Shown: positions 1 to 9,302, counted from the first letter of the stretch. The stretch is 64,000 nucleotides of DNA from Sphingobacterium sp. SYP-B4668 (GCF_027627455.1 NZ_CP115483.1:1-64000); one strand, 5' to 3'. Notes: generated from the sequence alone by a model not told the origin. A program made the numbers and translations.

Positions 1-1428
1 ATGGAAAAAACGTATGCAAGTGTTTGGAATAGTTGTCTTCAGATTATCAAAGACAATATACCTGCGCAAAGTTTCAAGACGTGGTTTGAACCGGTGAAAG
101 CGCTGAAGCTTGAAGAGAACGTTTTAACTATTCAGGTGCCGAGCTTATTTTTTTATGAGTGGCTTGAAGAGCATTATGTAGGCATTCTCCGTAAAACCGT
201 TAAAAAGTTTTTAGGAGAGCAGGGAAGGTTGGAGTATAATATTGTTGTCGAGAAATCATCCAGCAATAATCCATATACTACCAATATTCCCTCTAATGGA
301 AACGGAGCTGAAGGAAAACGTCAATCGATACCGGTTCCAGTGAATTTGAATAAGAATATCAAAAATCCTTTTGTTATTCCTGGATTAAAGAAACTGCAAG
401 TCGATCCTCAACTTAATCAACACTACACTTTTGACAATTTCATTGAAGGTGAATGTAATCGGTTAGCGAGATCTGCAGGGTATGCTGTGGCAAATAAACC
501 CGGAGGTACATCGTTTAATCCGCTTATGCTTTATGGTGATGTAGGGTTAGGTAAGACGCATCTCGCTCAAGCAATCGGCAATGAGATAAAACGTAATCTT
601 CCAGATAAGTTGGTTATCTATGTGTCTTGTGAAAAATTTTGTCAGCAGTTTGTAGATTCCCTTAAGAATAATACGATTAATGATTTCGTAAATTTCTATC
701 AGGCTATGGATGTTATTATTATGGATGATGTTCATAATTTTGCGGGCAAGGAAAAGACACAGGATATTTTCTTTCACATTTTCAATCATCTTCACCAATC
801 TGGCAAACAGGTAATCCTAACCTCGGACAAGGCACCGAAGGATTTAGCTGGACTGGAGGAGCGTCTATTGAGTCGTTTTAAATGGGGATTGTCAGCCGAT
901 ATCCAAGTTCCAGATTTGGAAACTAGAATGGCTATTCTTAAGAAAAAAATGTACTCAGATGGTATTGAGTTACCAGAGAATGTAGTAGAGTATGTCGCTC
1001 ATCAGATTGATAACAGTGTGCGTGAACTGGAAGGTGCCATGGTTTCTCTACTTGCTCAGTCTACTTTGAATAAAAAGGAAATCGATCTCAATCTGGCGAA
1101 GTCCATGTTGAAGAACTTTGTGAAGAATACCAGCAAAGAGATATCGATGGAGTATATTCAAAAATTAGTGTGTGAGTATTTTGAAGTACCAGTAGAGATG
1201 GTTAAATCTAAAGTACGAAAACGCGAGATTGTACAAGCTCGTCAAATTTCAATGTACTTAGCTAAGAATCATACAAAGTCATCCTTAAAGTCCATCGGTA
1301 ATTTCTTTGGGGGGCGTGACCACTCTACCGTAATCTATGCTTGTCAGACTGTTGAAGATCTGATAGAGACAGATAAGAAATTCAAGACCTACGTACAAGA
1401 TATCTTGAAGAAGCTGAAGGCATCCTAA
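1..1428 (+). CDS. dnaA: Chromosomal replication initiator DnaA
   Basis: DnaA is the AAA+ ATPase that binds DnaA boxes and opens the replication origin. The 475-residue protein has the usual layout: an N-terminal helicase-loading domain (about 1-85), a variable linker, an AAA+ core with Walker A GDVGLGKTH at 179-187 and Walker B IIMDD at 239-243, and a C-terminal DNA-binding domain with the signature GGRDHSTV at 437-444. Length is normal. The window begins exactly at the ATG, so the promoter and any upstream origin lie outside it. A strong terminator follows, so dnaA is not cotranscribed with dnaN, which lies 5.3 kb away behind a minus-strand block. Confidence 0.98.
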   Translation: MEKTYASVWNSCLQIIKDNIPAQSFKTWFEPVKALKLEENVLTIQVPSLFFYEWLEEHYVGILRKTVKKFLGEQGRLEYNIVVEKSSSNNPYTTNIPSNGNGAEGKRQSIPVPVNLNKNIKNPFVIPGLKKLQVDPQLNQHYTFDNFIEGECNRLARSAGYAVANKPGGTSFNPLMLYGDVGLGKTHLAQAIGNEIKRNLPDKLVIYVSCEKFCQQFVDSLKNNTINDFVNFYQAMDVIIMDDVHNFAGKEKTQDIFFHIFNHLHQSGKQVILTSDKAPKDLAGLEERLLSRFKWGLSADIQVPDLETRMAILKKKMYSDGIELPENVVEYVAHQIDNSVRELEGAMVSLLAQSTLNKKEIDLNLAKSMLKNFVKNTSKEISMEYIQKLVCEYFEVPVEMVKSKVRKREIVQARQISMYLAKNHTKSSLKSIGNFFGGRDHSTVIYACQTVEDLIETDKKFKTYVQDILKKLKAS

Positions 1429-1445
1429 GCAGGTACAAAAGAATC

Positions 1446-1483
1446 AAAAAAGGTGGACTGTAAATCAGTCCACCTTTTTTTTT
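1446..1483 (+). terminator. dnaA terminator
   Basis: A perfect 15-bp inverted repeat with a 5-nt loop (AAAAAAGGTGGACTG, loop TAAAT, then its complement) is followed by a T run. It begins 17 bases after the dnaA stop codon. Confidence 0.9.
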
Positions 1484-1520
1484 GTAGGATAGCAAAATAG
1501 GATTTCATGTTTTTTTTTAC

Positions 1521-1553
1521 AAAAAAGAGGCCTTGTTACTTAACAAGACCCCT
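1521..1553 (-). terminator. Terminator of the small secreted protein gene
   Basis: Read on the minus strand, a GGGTCTTGTT stem, an AAGT loop and AACAAGGCCTC are followed by TTTTTT. The position just after the minus-strand gene ending at 1594 fits an intrinsic terminator. There is one G-T pair in the stem. Confidence 0.7.
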
Positions 1554-1593
1554 AATTGCTAATTTATGAAACCTATTATTGCATTATTATCCA

Positions 1594-2031
1594 TTACTGT
1601 TGTGGTTCAGTCTGTTCAACTGGTTGAACGGGCTCTATTGGAGTAGTAGGTGTTTGCTCCTCAACTGGAGCTGCTTCTGGTATTTCTTTTGGAGCTCTCT
1701 CTTTGACAATTTTTTCAAATAAAGGTTTTTGCTCATCTGTCAATACTTCAACTATTTTAGCGTCTGTCTGTGCTTGTAATTTAGCCACTTGTTCAGCTTT
1801 TACTTCTTTTGATACACTTGCATCAGCAAATAATGCTTGCTCTGCTTTGGCATATTCTAATGTAGCGTTGTATACAGTTGGTTGTTGTTCTTCAGTAAGT
1901 GTGAGTTGTTGGGTTAATACAGTAACAACTTGTTTTGCATTATCTTCTGGTGATTGGGCCTGTTGCGTTTGTGCAAATGTTAATCCTAATGCTAAGAAAA
2001 ATCCGATACCTGTTAAAACTAATTTTTTCAT
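1594..2031 (-). CDS. Small secreted helical protein, unknown function
   Basis: The 145-residue protein has a clear signal peptide (hydrophobic 5-18, Ala-X-Ala-like site before QTQQ). A helical middle contains the phrase LTLTEEQ and a later LTDEQKPLFEKI, and the tail from about 115 is rich in Pro, Glu, Gln and Thr. The repeated LT-x-(E/D)-Q pattern recalls Spy/CpxP-like periplasmic proteins, but I cannot assign it to that family firmly. It stands alone between dnaA and lpxK, both separated from it by non-coding DNA. Function is unknown and a periplasmic location is inferred. Confidence 0.75.
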   Translation of the reverse strand: MKKLVLTGIGFFLALGLTFAQTQQAQSPEDNAKQVVTVLTQQLTLTEEQQPTVYNATLEYAKAEQALFADASVSKEVKAEQVAKLQAQTDAKIVEVLTDEQKPLFEKIVKERAPKEIPEAAPVEEQTPTTPIEPVQPVEQTEPQQ

Positions 2032-2258
2032 CTTTTTAAATTTTTATGCGTTTAAAACTCATTATTGAATTCGTTACATTAATAACAGCGGTTTGCTATG
2101 TTTTAGTATCTAATTGTATCATGTTTGTTACTTTTTAACATTACTTAACACGTTTGTCTTTTGTAAAAAGTTGAATATCAGTTATTTAAAATGTAACACA
2201 TAAGTTGCAAAAAAATGTTAAATATAAAGTGGATTGGAGTGCCGGAAGAGGAAATATA

Positions 2259-3308
2259 TTATTTTGAAGGGATATATTCGTTGATATGGTCGAAAATCTT
2301 CGTTTCGAAGATATGCTGACATCCTTCTTCGAATCCAATTTCAATTGGTATATAATAGAATGGGTACTGGTGTAAGGGGGTATAATCCAGCCGTTGAAAA
2401 TCTTTCTCCGTTGTGAGGAATATTTTTTTTGTATTGGTAATACCTTTGTACATCTCTTCTATTTTTTGAATATCTAAGGATGAGAATGTGTGGTGATCGG
2501 CAAAAGGCATATGTACGAGCCTATTGACGAGAGGGGACAAATATTGGATGAGTGGAGCTGGATTGGCTATTCCGGTGATGAGCAATACATCTGTATCGCT
2601 TAAATCTCCCGTAAATAGCCGTCCTTTGGCATCTATACCAGTATTGTACTGGATATGAGTAAAATATATAGGAGCAGTCTGATTATGCTTTCTTAGTCTC
2701 TTTTCTATATTAGATCGCTCGTCTGGACGTATTTCAGCTGGACTCTTAGTGACAATTAGTACATCAGCTCTATGACTTTCCATCATCATATCTCGATAAT
2801 TTCCTGTTGGTAGTAATAGTGGAAGTTTGTCTATAGATCGGTAATCAAATAAGAGGATGGAAAAACTGGGTTGAAGTTTTCGATGTTGAAATGCATCATC
2901 GAGTAAGATAATGTCATGTGTAGCTTTTAGTTGTTCAATGCCGAAACACCTATCTTCGGATACAGATACCGTTACAGTTGGAAATTTTCTTTTGAATTGA
3001 AGAGGTTCATCGCCGACTTCTTCCGCTGAGGAACTTTCGCTAACATATCTGAAGCCATTGGTCTTACGACCATACCCTCTGCTCAAGGTAGCTAATGTGT
3101 GTTTGTCTTTTAGTAGGCGTATTAGAAATTCGGTCATTGGGCTTTTTCCAGTTCCTCCGATAGCTAGATTGCCAATAACTATAGTAGGAAAGTCAAAAGA
3201 TTTGCTTTTCAATATATGATGATCATAAAGACGATTTCGTGTCCATATGATAATCATGTACAGGATTGTAAAAGGAAAAAGTAACCACCTTAACCAAATC
3301 ATAACCAA
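2259..3308 (-). CDS. lpxK: Tetraacyldisaccharide 4'-kinase LpxK
   Basis: LpxK phosphorylates the 4' position of the tetraacyl-disaccharide precursor of lipid A at the inner membrane. The 349-residue protein begins with a hydrophobic N-terminal segment (about 5-25) and carries the family's P-loop GGTGKSP at 51-57, close behind the conserved VIGN. LLDDAFQHR follows at about 135-143, a typical LpxK motif. Length is normal. It is the last gene of the minus-strand run holB-ricT-gldH-small membrane protein-lpxK, with no gap to the preceding gene, so cotranscription is likely. Confidence 0.95.
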   Translation of the reverse strand: MVMIWLRWLLFPFTILYMIIIWTRNRLYDHHILKSKSFDFPTIVIGNLAIGGTGKSPMTEFLIRLLKDKHTLATLSRGYGRKTNGFRYVSESSSAEEVGDEPLQFKRKFPTVTVSVSEDRCFGIEQLKATHDIILLDDAFQHRKLQPSFSILLFDYRSIDKLPLLLPTGNYRDMMMESHRADVLIVTKSPAEIRPDERSNIEKRLRKHNQTAPIYFTHIQYNTGIDAKGRLFTGDLSDTDVLLITGIANPAPLIQYLSPLVNRLVHMPFADHHTFSSLDIQKIEEMYKGITNTKKIFLTTEKDFQRLDYTPLHQYPFYYIPIEIGFEEGCQHIFETKIFDHINEYIPSK

Positions 3309-3503
3309 TTACTTTTGGGACCGCTGCATTAAGTATCTGCGATAACGCTGTATAATAAAGAGGATAATGACAATCGGAAAAATATACTTTTTAAATGGAT
3401 GTTCATCATCCATCGTAAAGAAAGAAGCAGCACATATGACGACTAAAAAAAGGTATATATAGCTGAAATTGGGATGTAACAAGTATTGTTTAAATTTATC
3501 CAT
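3309..3503 (-). CDS. Small two-helix membrane protein
   Basis: This is a 64-residue protein with two predicted membrane helices (about 15-30 and 40-53), a short acidic loop between them and a basic tail. No function is recognised. It is packed directly between gldH (2-base gap) and lpxK (no gap), which argues that it is a real gene translated with them. Confidence 0.75.
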   Translation of the reverse strand: MDKFKQYLLHPNFSYIYLFLVVICAASFFTMDDEHPFKKYIFPIVIILFIIQRYRRYLMQRSQK

Positions 3504-3505
3504 AA

Positions 3506-3970
3506 CTATTTTCTGACAACTTTGATACCGACATCATTTACGTTCATGAGTGGATTCTCACGCATATTTTGCTCTATTCCAAAGATATAAACCCCGGTAT
3601 CCGGAAAATGGTAGTTTTCATGTAAAAGCGCTTGATGTGCATATAGGCTTCCTGCACTACTTCCTGTCCATTTGCCGTCTTTTTCTGCTAATTTAAGCTC
3701 TCGTCTTTCCTTTTTGATATCCCCTTGGGGATTTATTTCATGTATACGAACAAAAATATTGGAATACTTGTAATCTCCATTGTGTCTTAGATTCAAAAAT
3801 ACATCGTAGGTTGAGTTTTTGTCCGTTATATGCACTTTTATTTTTGGTACGATATGATATGGCCATGTCTTGTCCGTAATCAATATATTTTGATCTGTGA
3901 CAGTATTCGGATCGCAGGCCGACAGAAATAGTACATTCCAAAAAAAAGCTATACAAAAAAATATTCTCAT
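3506..3970 (-). CDS. gldH: GldH-type gliding motility lipoprotein
   Basis: The 154-residue protein starts with a lipoprotein signal peptide ending FLSAC, with the lipidated cysteine at 19. The body resembles GldH: an early TWPY segment, a beta-rich core and the TGVYIFGIEQNMRENPL region near the end. GldH is required for gliding motility in Flavobacterium, but the gene is also widespread in non-gliding Bacteroidota. It follows ricT by 12 bases on the same strand. The family call is made by eye from these motifs. Its role in this organism is unknown. Confidence 0.82.
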   Translation of the reverse strand: MRIFFCIAFFWNVLFLSACDPNTVTDQNILITDKTWPYHIVPKIKVHITDKNSTYDVFLNLRHNGDYKYSNIFVRIHEINPQGDIKKERRELKLAEKDGKWTGSSAGSLYAHQALLHENYHFPDTGVYIFGIEQNMRENPLMNVNDVGIKVVRK

Positions 3971-3982
3971 AATATAAGCGAG

Positions 3983-5395
3983 CTACTCCGCAGATGGTCC
4001 ACCTTTGTTATTACTACCGTTGTTGTTTCTATTTCTACTTCTATTTCTATTGTTAAATTTACGTTTCGGCTTTTCCGTTCCTTCACTTCCTTCCACTTTT
4101 TCGGCAGCTGGTGGATTTGATTTATTTTCTTTTTTCGGCTGTTGAGGCTTTGGCGGTTGTGTTCTGCCTTCTTGCTTTTCGCCTGCCTTTTTATTATGTA
4201 TAGCCTGTTCAGACTTTTCTGTTGTCTGTTTTGCTTTGGTTTTATTTTTGTTTTTGGTTTTCTTTTTACGATTGCGTTCATCCAGACGGGTCAAACTATC
4301 TTGACCGACTACATTTTCATAATCGTATACAATTGGTTTTTCCACCTCTTCCGTAACAATTGGACTGACCAGTTCTTCTGGTTTTTTGCCTTCCTTGTTC
4401 ATTTCTATAAACTCTTTGACTTTATCAACGGGTAGTGGAATCCAATTTTCGGCTTTAGGATACGAGTACCACATCACCTTTTTGAAAATGTCTGTCTTTT
4501 GGAGATATGCAGTACCTATTTGAGTCTCAATTCTATCTACGTGATTGGGAATATCTTTTAGCGCATCCATATAACTGTCTAACTCATAATTAAGACAGCA
4601 TTTGAGTTTACCGCATTGACCTGCAAGCTTGAGGGTATTTAAAGAGAGATTCTGATAACGGGCCGCAGATGTGGATACCGTTTTAAAGTCGGTAAGCCAT
4701 GTCGAGCAACACAATTCACGACCACAGGAACCAATCCCGCCAAGTCTGCTTGCTTCTTGGCGCATACCGATTTGCCTCATTTCGATTCGGATTCGGAACG
4801 ACTCGGCCATCTTTTTGATGAGTTCGCGAAAGTCTACACGACCCTCCGCTGTGTAGTAAAAAGTGGCCTTGGTCTTGTCTCCTTGATAATCTACATCCGA
4901 AATCTTCATAGAAAGTCCCAAATCTAAAGCCAGTTTTCGTGCTTTGTGCATGGTCTCCCATTCGAGGTCTTTTGCAGCCTCAAATTTCTTTATATCAGCT
5001 TCGTTGGCCTTTCGGTAGATTTTCTTGGAAACAGTGTCTATCGATACATTGTTCTTTTTCAATTGAAGGCGAACTAATTCGCCCGTTAGTGAGACATGAC
5101 CAATATCGTATCCTCCTGTTGCAGGCTCTACAACGACCATTTCTCCCATTTCTAGATAGAGATTGTCTGTATTGATATAAAAATCCTTTCTGGATCCTTT
5201 GAATCTGATTTCGACAATGTCGAAAGCTTTATAATTTGATGGCATATCCATATTGGATAACCAGTCATATACGTCTAATTTATTACATCCACTGGTCATA
5301 CAGGAGCCATTGTTTTGACATCCTGAAGGAATAGCACCTACTTCTGTAGTACTACTTCCACATCCACCACCGGATGAGCAGCTGCTACATCCCAT
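3983..5395 (-). CDS. ricT: PSP1-domain protein RicT (YaaT) with long low-complexity tail
   Basis: RicT/YaaT is a PSP1-domain protein that in Bacillus forms an iron-sulfur RicA-RicF-RicT complex affecting RNA maturation. This copy has 470 residues, against about 275 in Bacillus. A Cys/Gly/Ser-rich N-terminus (about 1-40) precedes the PSP1 core, which contains the paired-cysteine motifs GRELCCSTW and GQCGKLKCCLNYE. The last 100 or so residues are a charged Lys/Gln/Pro/Asn/Arg-rich tail, probably disordered. It sits directly downstream of holB, the same pairing as in Bacillus (holB-yaaT). No RicA or RicF partner is visible here. Confidence 0.88.
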   Translation of the reverse strand: MGCSSCSSGGGCGSSTTEVGAIPSGCQNNGSCMTSGCNKLDVYDWLSNMDMPSNYKAFDIVEIRFKGSRKDFYINTDNLYLEMGEMVVVEPATGGYDIGHVSLTGELVRLQLKKNNVSIDTVSKKIYRKANEADIKKFEAAKDLEWETMHKARKLALDLGLSMKISDVDYQGDKTKATFYYTAEGRVDFRELIKKMAESFRIRIEMRQIGMRQEASRLGGIGSCGRELCCSTWLTDFKTVSTSAARYQNLSLNTLKLAGQCGKLKCCLNYELDSYMDALKDIPNHVDRIETQIGTAYLQKTDIFKKVMWYSYPKAENWIPLPVDKVKEFIEMNKEGKKPEELVSPIVTEEVEKPIVYDYENVVGQDSLTRLDERNRKKKTKNKNKTKAKQTTEKSEQAIHNKKAGEKQEGRTQPPKPQQPKKENKSNPPAAEKVEGSEGTEKPKRKFNNRNRSRNRNNNGSNNKGGPSAE

Positions 5396-5401
5396 ATTTG
5401 A

Positions 5402-6541
5402 TTATATATATTGAGTCCCTGTTGGGAACGTTTGATATTTAAATAATAAAACTAATTGCAAAGATAAATCTAAAAATAATATTTTAGGATTTGCATTTCG
5501 TTCGACATAATAATGACATTTTTCGAATTGGCTGATGGCTTCTTCAATTTGTCTAATGTCAAACAGGGGTGCAAATCTGTTTACAAATTCTAATTCTTTC
5601 TCGGGAAGGTGAACCAAGCTATGAAGATTTTCTTTAGTTAGAATAATCTGACGCATCATATTGATGGCATACATTAAATAGCTTTTTTGGTTTTCTCGTC
5701 CTAATTTGGATATTTCATCATCACATAGCGAAATGAGATGTAAGCCTGCATCACTGACAATAAATCTTAACCAGCGAACCAAAAGATCAAAATGATCGTT
5801 AGTTTCCTTTAATAGATCCAAAGCGTGTTGCAAATTACCGTCGGCAATAAAAGCAATTTCACTCGCTGTATTTACCGCTATCTGTTTTTCGTTTACCAGA
5901 TATTCCTGTATATGTTGATGACTTAATTTATTTATTTTTACGAGTTGCGTACGGGAAATGATCGTATTGAGTATGCGATCTTGATTTTCACAGACTAGTA
6001 AAAAAAGTGTTTTTTCAGGAGGTTCCTCTATGAGTTTTAACAATGCATTGCCCTGGGTGTCTAAATACTCAGGTAACCACATAATCAAAACTTTATATTC
6101 TGCTTCAAATGCTTTGAGGCTCAGTTTTTTGATAATGTCATGGGCCTCAGCTATGTTGATATTTGCCTGTTTGTTATTTGCTTCTAATTGATTTCTCCAA
6201 TATTCTAAATTTAAATATGGATTGTGAAGAAAAGCTTTTCTCCAATCTTCTATATAAGTAGATGAGGTTTCTTCTTTTCCTTTTGCAAAAAAAGGAAAGG
6301 AGAAATGTAAATCGGGATGAATGATTTTGGCATACTTCCTGCAGGAATTGCAGACCCCACAACTGTCATCACTTAGTTTAGATTCGCAATTGATATATTG
6401 AGCATACGCAAGAGCGAGCGCCAGGCTTCCGGAACTCTCTGGTCCTAAGAACAATTGGGCATGACTTACCCTGTTTTCATGTACTGTACGGACAAGGTGT
6501 TCTTTAATTTCCTGATGGCCAATTATATCTCTAAACTGCAT
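5402..6541 (-). CDS. holB: DNA polymerase III delta' subunit
   Basis: This is the clamp-loader delta' subunit, which helps load the beta clamp (dnaN, just downstream on the other strand). The 379-residue protein starts with the family's FRDIIGHQEIKEHL. It has a four-cysteine zinc-module region (CESK...CGVCNSC, about 52-66) and the EEPPEKTLFLL sensor region. The P-loop position reads GPESSGS without the lysine, so it should not hydrolyse ATP, as expected for delta'. It heads the operon that continues into ricT, gldH and lpxK. Confidence 0.93.
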   Translation of the reverse strand: MQFRDIIGHQEIKEHLVRTVHENRVSHAQLFLGPESSGSLALALAYAQYINCESKLSDDSCGVCNSCRKYAKIIHPDLHFSFPFFAKGKEETSSTYIEDWRKAFLHNPYLNLEYWRNQLEANNKQANINIAEAHDIIKKLSLKAFEAEYKVLIMWLPEYLDTQGNALLKLIEEPPEKTLFLLVCENQDRILNTIISRTQLVKINKLSHQHIQEYLVNEKQIAVNTASEIAFIADGNLQHALDLLKETNDHFDLLVRWLRFIVSDAGLHLISLCDDEISKLGRENQKSYLMYAINMMRQIILTKENLHSLVHLPEKELEFVNRFAPLFDIRQIEEAISQFEKCHYYVERNANPKILFLDLSLQLVLLFKYQTFPTGTQYI

Positions 6542-6709
6542 AAATCAATGCTAATATACAAATGTAACAAAATATTATTTGCAGATCTATTTTAGATTGG
6601 GCATTTCCTAAATTAAATATGGGTGGATATTCGTCTTTTAGATCTTGTGGATATGAAATATGTTGATTCTTTTCTGTATTATTGCATGTAAAAATAAGTA
6701 TATTAGGAA

Positions 6710-7834
6710 ATGAGATTTATAGTATCTACGTCAATTCTATTAAAACAATTGCAAGCCATCAGCGGGGCTTCAAGTAGCAGTACTGTTCTGCCTATTTTGG
6801 AAAATTTTTTGTTTGAAATCAAAGAAAATACGTTGACTATTTCGGCTACAGATTTGCAGACCAGTATGGTTACTTCTCTACAGATAGAATCAAAAGAAGA
6901 AGGAAGAGTAGCCATGCCTTCGAAAATTTTAATCGAGACATTGAAGACTTTACCCGATCAACCTGTGGCTTTCTCAGTTGATACAAAAACGCTGGCTATC
7001 GAGATTAGTGCAGGTGATGGTAAGTATAAATTGAGTGGTGAGAATGCTGATGATTTTCCTAAGATACCGACAGTAGATAATACATCTACTGTAAATATTC
7101 CCGCTCCCGTGCTTGCAGAAGCAATCAATAAGACAATTTTTGCCGTAAGTAATGACGAGTTAAGACCAGCCATGTCTGGAGTGTTGGTGCAATTGGCAGA
7201 GCAATCTACCACCTTTGTATCGACAGATGCGCATAAATTGGTGCGTTATCGTCGTACCGACATCAAAACGGAAAAGCCTGCGTCATTAATATTGCCTAAA
7301 AAAGCACTTTCGTTGCTAAAGTCATCCCTGCCATCTGATGATATTAGCGTCACAATAGAATACAACAATACAAATGCCTTTTTTCAATTTGGCAATATCT
7401 TTTTGATTTGCCGATTGATTGATGAACGATATCCAGACTATGAGGCGGTGATTCCACAGGTCAATCCTAATAAATTGACAGTGGAACGGTCGTTGTTTTT
7501 GAATACGCTACGCCGCGTTGTTATTTTCGCAAATAAAACGACGCATCAAGTTCGCCTCCGGATATCAGGAAGTGAACTGCATATTTCTGCCGAAGATTTG
7601 GATTTTTCTAATGAAGCTCATGAGCGCTTGAGTTGTCAATTTGAAGGAGAAGACATGGAAATAGGCTTTAATGCCAAATTCTTAGTCGAGATGTTGAACA
7701 ACTTGAGCAGCGAAGAAGTTATTATTGAAATGAGTACGCCGAATAGAGCTGGGTTATTGATTCCCGCAGTCAAAGATGATAACGAAGATATCTTGATGTT
7801 GGTGATGCCGGTAATGTTAAATAGCGCAGGTTAA
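6710..7834 (+). CDS. dnaN: DNA polymerase III beta sliding clamp
   Basis: This is the processivity clamp of the replicative polymerase. The 374-residue protein matches DnaN throughout: MRFIVSTSILLKQLQAISGA at the start, the central VSNDELRPAMSGVL and TDAHKLVRYR motifs, and a C-terminal LLIPAV...LMLVMPVMLN, close to the canonical MPMRL ending. It is divergent from holB, with a 168-base intergenic region between them. The DedA gene starts 4 bases after its stop codon and is probably cotranscribed. Confidence 0.97.
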   Translation: MRFIVSTSILLKQLQAISGASSSSTVLPILENFLFEIKENTLTISATDLQTSMVTSLQIESKEEGRVAMPSKILIETLKTLPDQPVAFSVDTKTLAIEISAGDGKYKLSGENADDFPKIPTVDNTSTVNIPAPVLAEAINKTIFAVSNDELRPAMSGVLVQLAEQSTTFVSTDAHKLVRYRRTDIKTEKPASLILPKKALSLLKSSLPSDDISVTIEYNNTNAFFQFGNIFLICRLIDERYPDYEAVIPQVNPNKLTVERSLFLNTLRRVVIFANKTTHQVRLRISGSELHISAEDLDFSNEAHERLSCQFEGEDMEIGFNAKFLVEMLNNLSSEEVIIEMSTPNRAGLLIPAVKDDNEDILMLVMPVMLNSAG

Positions 7835-7838
7835 GGTT

Positions 7839-8495
7839 TTGGAAGTAATAGCAGCATTAATAGACTTTGTTCTACATATCGATAAGCATCTGATAGAAAT
7901 TGTTAACGATTATCAGACCTGGACTTATCTCATTCTGTTTTTAATAATTTTTATTGAGACCGGTGTAGTGGTCATGCCTTTTTTACCTGGAGATTCTTTA
8001 TTATTTGCAGCAGGTATGTTAGCGGCGCAACCTAATGATTTGAATGTATGGGTTTTGATTTTTATCTTACTTGTTGCCGCGATTTTAGGAGATTCGCTTA
8101 ATTATTCTATTGGTAGGCGATTTGGAATGCAAGTGACCCGTATCAAATTGTTCGGCCGACAATTGGTCAAGCAAGAACAAATCGAGAAGACGCATTCTTT
8201 TTATGAGAAGTACGGAAGCAAGACCATTGTAATTGCTCGATTCGTACCTATAGTTCGAACCTTAGCACCCTTTGTTGGTGGTATCGGTAGAATGCATTAT
8301 GGGACCTTTATCACATATAATATTGTCGGGGCAATCTTGTGGGTTGTCGGCATTACGTTGGCTGGATATTTTTTAGGAAATATTCCTATTATACGCGATA
8401 ACTTTTCTAAGGTAGTTTTACTGATTATCGTTATTTCGGTCCTGCCGATTATTTTTGAGGTTGTAAAGGAAAAATTAAAGAAAAAGGAAGCTTAA
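7839..8495 (+). CDS. DedA-family (VTT domain) membrane protein
   Basis: DedA proteins are inner-membrane proteins tied to lipid-carrier (undecaprenyl phosphate) or phospholipid flipping and envelope homeostasis. The 218-residue protein has several membrane segments and the family hallmarks FIETGVVVMPFLPGDSLLF (about 39-57) and the R-F-x-P-x-x-R motif (ARFVPIVRT, about 133-141). The start is a TTG at 7839, only 4 bases after dnaN, with TTAAGG just ahead. No ATG fits better. The stop codon lies within the terminator hairpin at 8481-8510. Confidence 0.92.
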   Translation: MEVIAALIDFVLHIDKHLIEIVNDYQTWTYLILFLIIFIETGVVVMPFLPGDSLLFAAGMLAAQPNDLNVWVLIFILLVAAILGDSLNYSIGRRFGMQVTRIKLFGRQLVKQEQIEKTHSFYEKYGSKTIVIARFVPIVRTLAPFVGGIGRMHYGTFITYNIVGAILWVVGITLAGYFLGNIPIIRDNFSKVVLLIIVISVLPIIFEVVKEKLKKKEA

Positions 8496-8510
8496 GGCTT
8501 CCTTTTTTTA
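8481..8510 (+). terminator. dnaN-dedA terminator
   Basis: The stem AAAAAGGAAGC/GCTTCCTTTTT with a short TTAAG loop is followed by a T run. The DedA stop codon sits in the loop. Confidence 0.8.
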
Positions 8511-8729
8511 TGTATTTAGTTTCTATCTAATAGCATATTCCAACGTGTATGGATGGACCAATTTTTTCCTGGGTAATCATAGAAATTTAGCCATTCGCAA
8601 AATCTATTCTGCTACTTGCTTTACAGAAAGTAGTACCCTTATTTTTCAAGGGTAAAATGGCATATAATTAAAAATGGCGTGTTGATTAAACCTTCAACGG
8701 GATTAACCGTCCTTCTCTAAACTGATTTT

Positions 8730-9302
8730 ATGAAGTATATATTGACGACGGTGATATCACTGCTAACATTTATTGTCCAAGCTCAACAGATTTCCTTAGA
8801 AAAGGGCGAGGCCAAAGACGCATTTGAATTGCTCAATAAGATACGTATGCACCCAGAGAAGTATAAAAAGGAGCTGCATATTGCAGATATAGGACCTGTT
8901 ACCCGTCGTGAATTGGTATGGAATCCTATACTGGCTCGTGTCGCCGAAAAACGAGCTCGGGATATGGCGGAAAGAAATTATTTTGATCACGTAACTCCAG
9001 ATGGGGTTGGTGTCAATATACAAATCGCAGAAGAAGGGTACATCCTAAATGCCGATTGGTTGAAAAATCGAAAAGCCAATAATTTTGAATCCATCGCGGC
9101 TAACCATCCGACAGCAGAGGAGGGAATACGGGCTTTTATTATAGGGAAGGGGTCTCCGGGATTTATGCATCGTAAGCACTTATTGGGGATGGACAAATGG
9201 AATGGATCACTACAAGACATAGGGATTGGTTACGTGCGTATTCCGAAGGGAGCAAAGTATAAAACGTATATGTGTGTGATTATTGCCAAGCATGATTGGT
9301 AA
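8730..9302 (+). CDS. Secreted CAP-domain (SCP/PR-1-like) protein
   Basis: The 190-residue protein has an N-terminal signal peptide (1-18, cleavage near VQAQQ) and a CAP domain. Recognisable pieces are NKIRMHPEKYKKEL, WNPILARVAEKRARDMAERNYFDHVTPDG and a late GSLQDIGIGYVRI. Bacterial CAP proteins are secreted, and their biochemical activity is mostly unknown. The family's conserved His occurs in the YFDHVTP segment. It is monocistronic as far as can be seen; yicC follows after about 90 bases with its own promoter-like element. Confidence 0.85.
   Translation: MKYILTTVISLLTFIVQAQQISLEKGEAKDAFELLNKIRMHPEKYKKELHIADIGPVTRRELVWNPILARVAEKRARDMAERNYFDHVTPDGVGVNIQIAEEGYILNADWLKNRKANNFESIAANHPTAEEGIRAFIIGKGSPGFMHRKHLLGMDKWNGSLQDIGIGYVRIPKGAKYKTYMCVIIAKHDW

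Noticed and set aside
3967-4281. 104-codon minus-strand frame rich in Lys and Arg
   Set aside because: It is an alternative frame of the low-complexity tail of ricT and has no start context or family resemblance.
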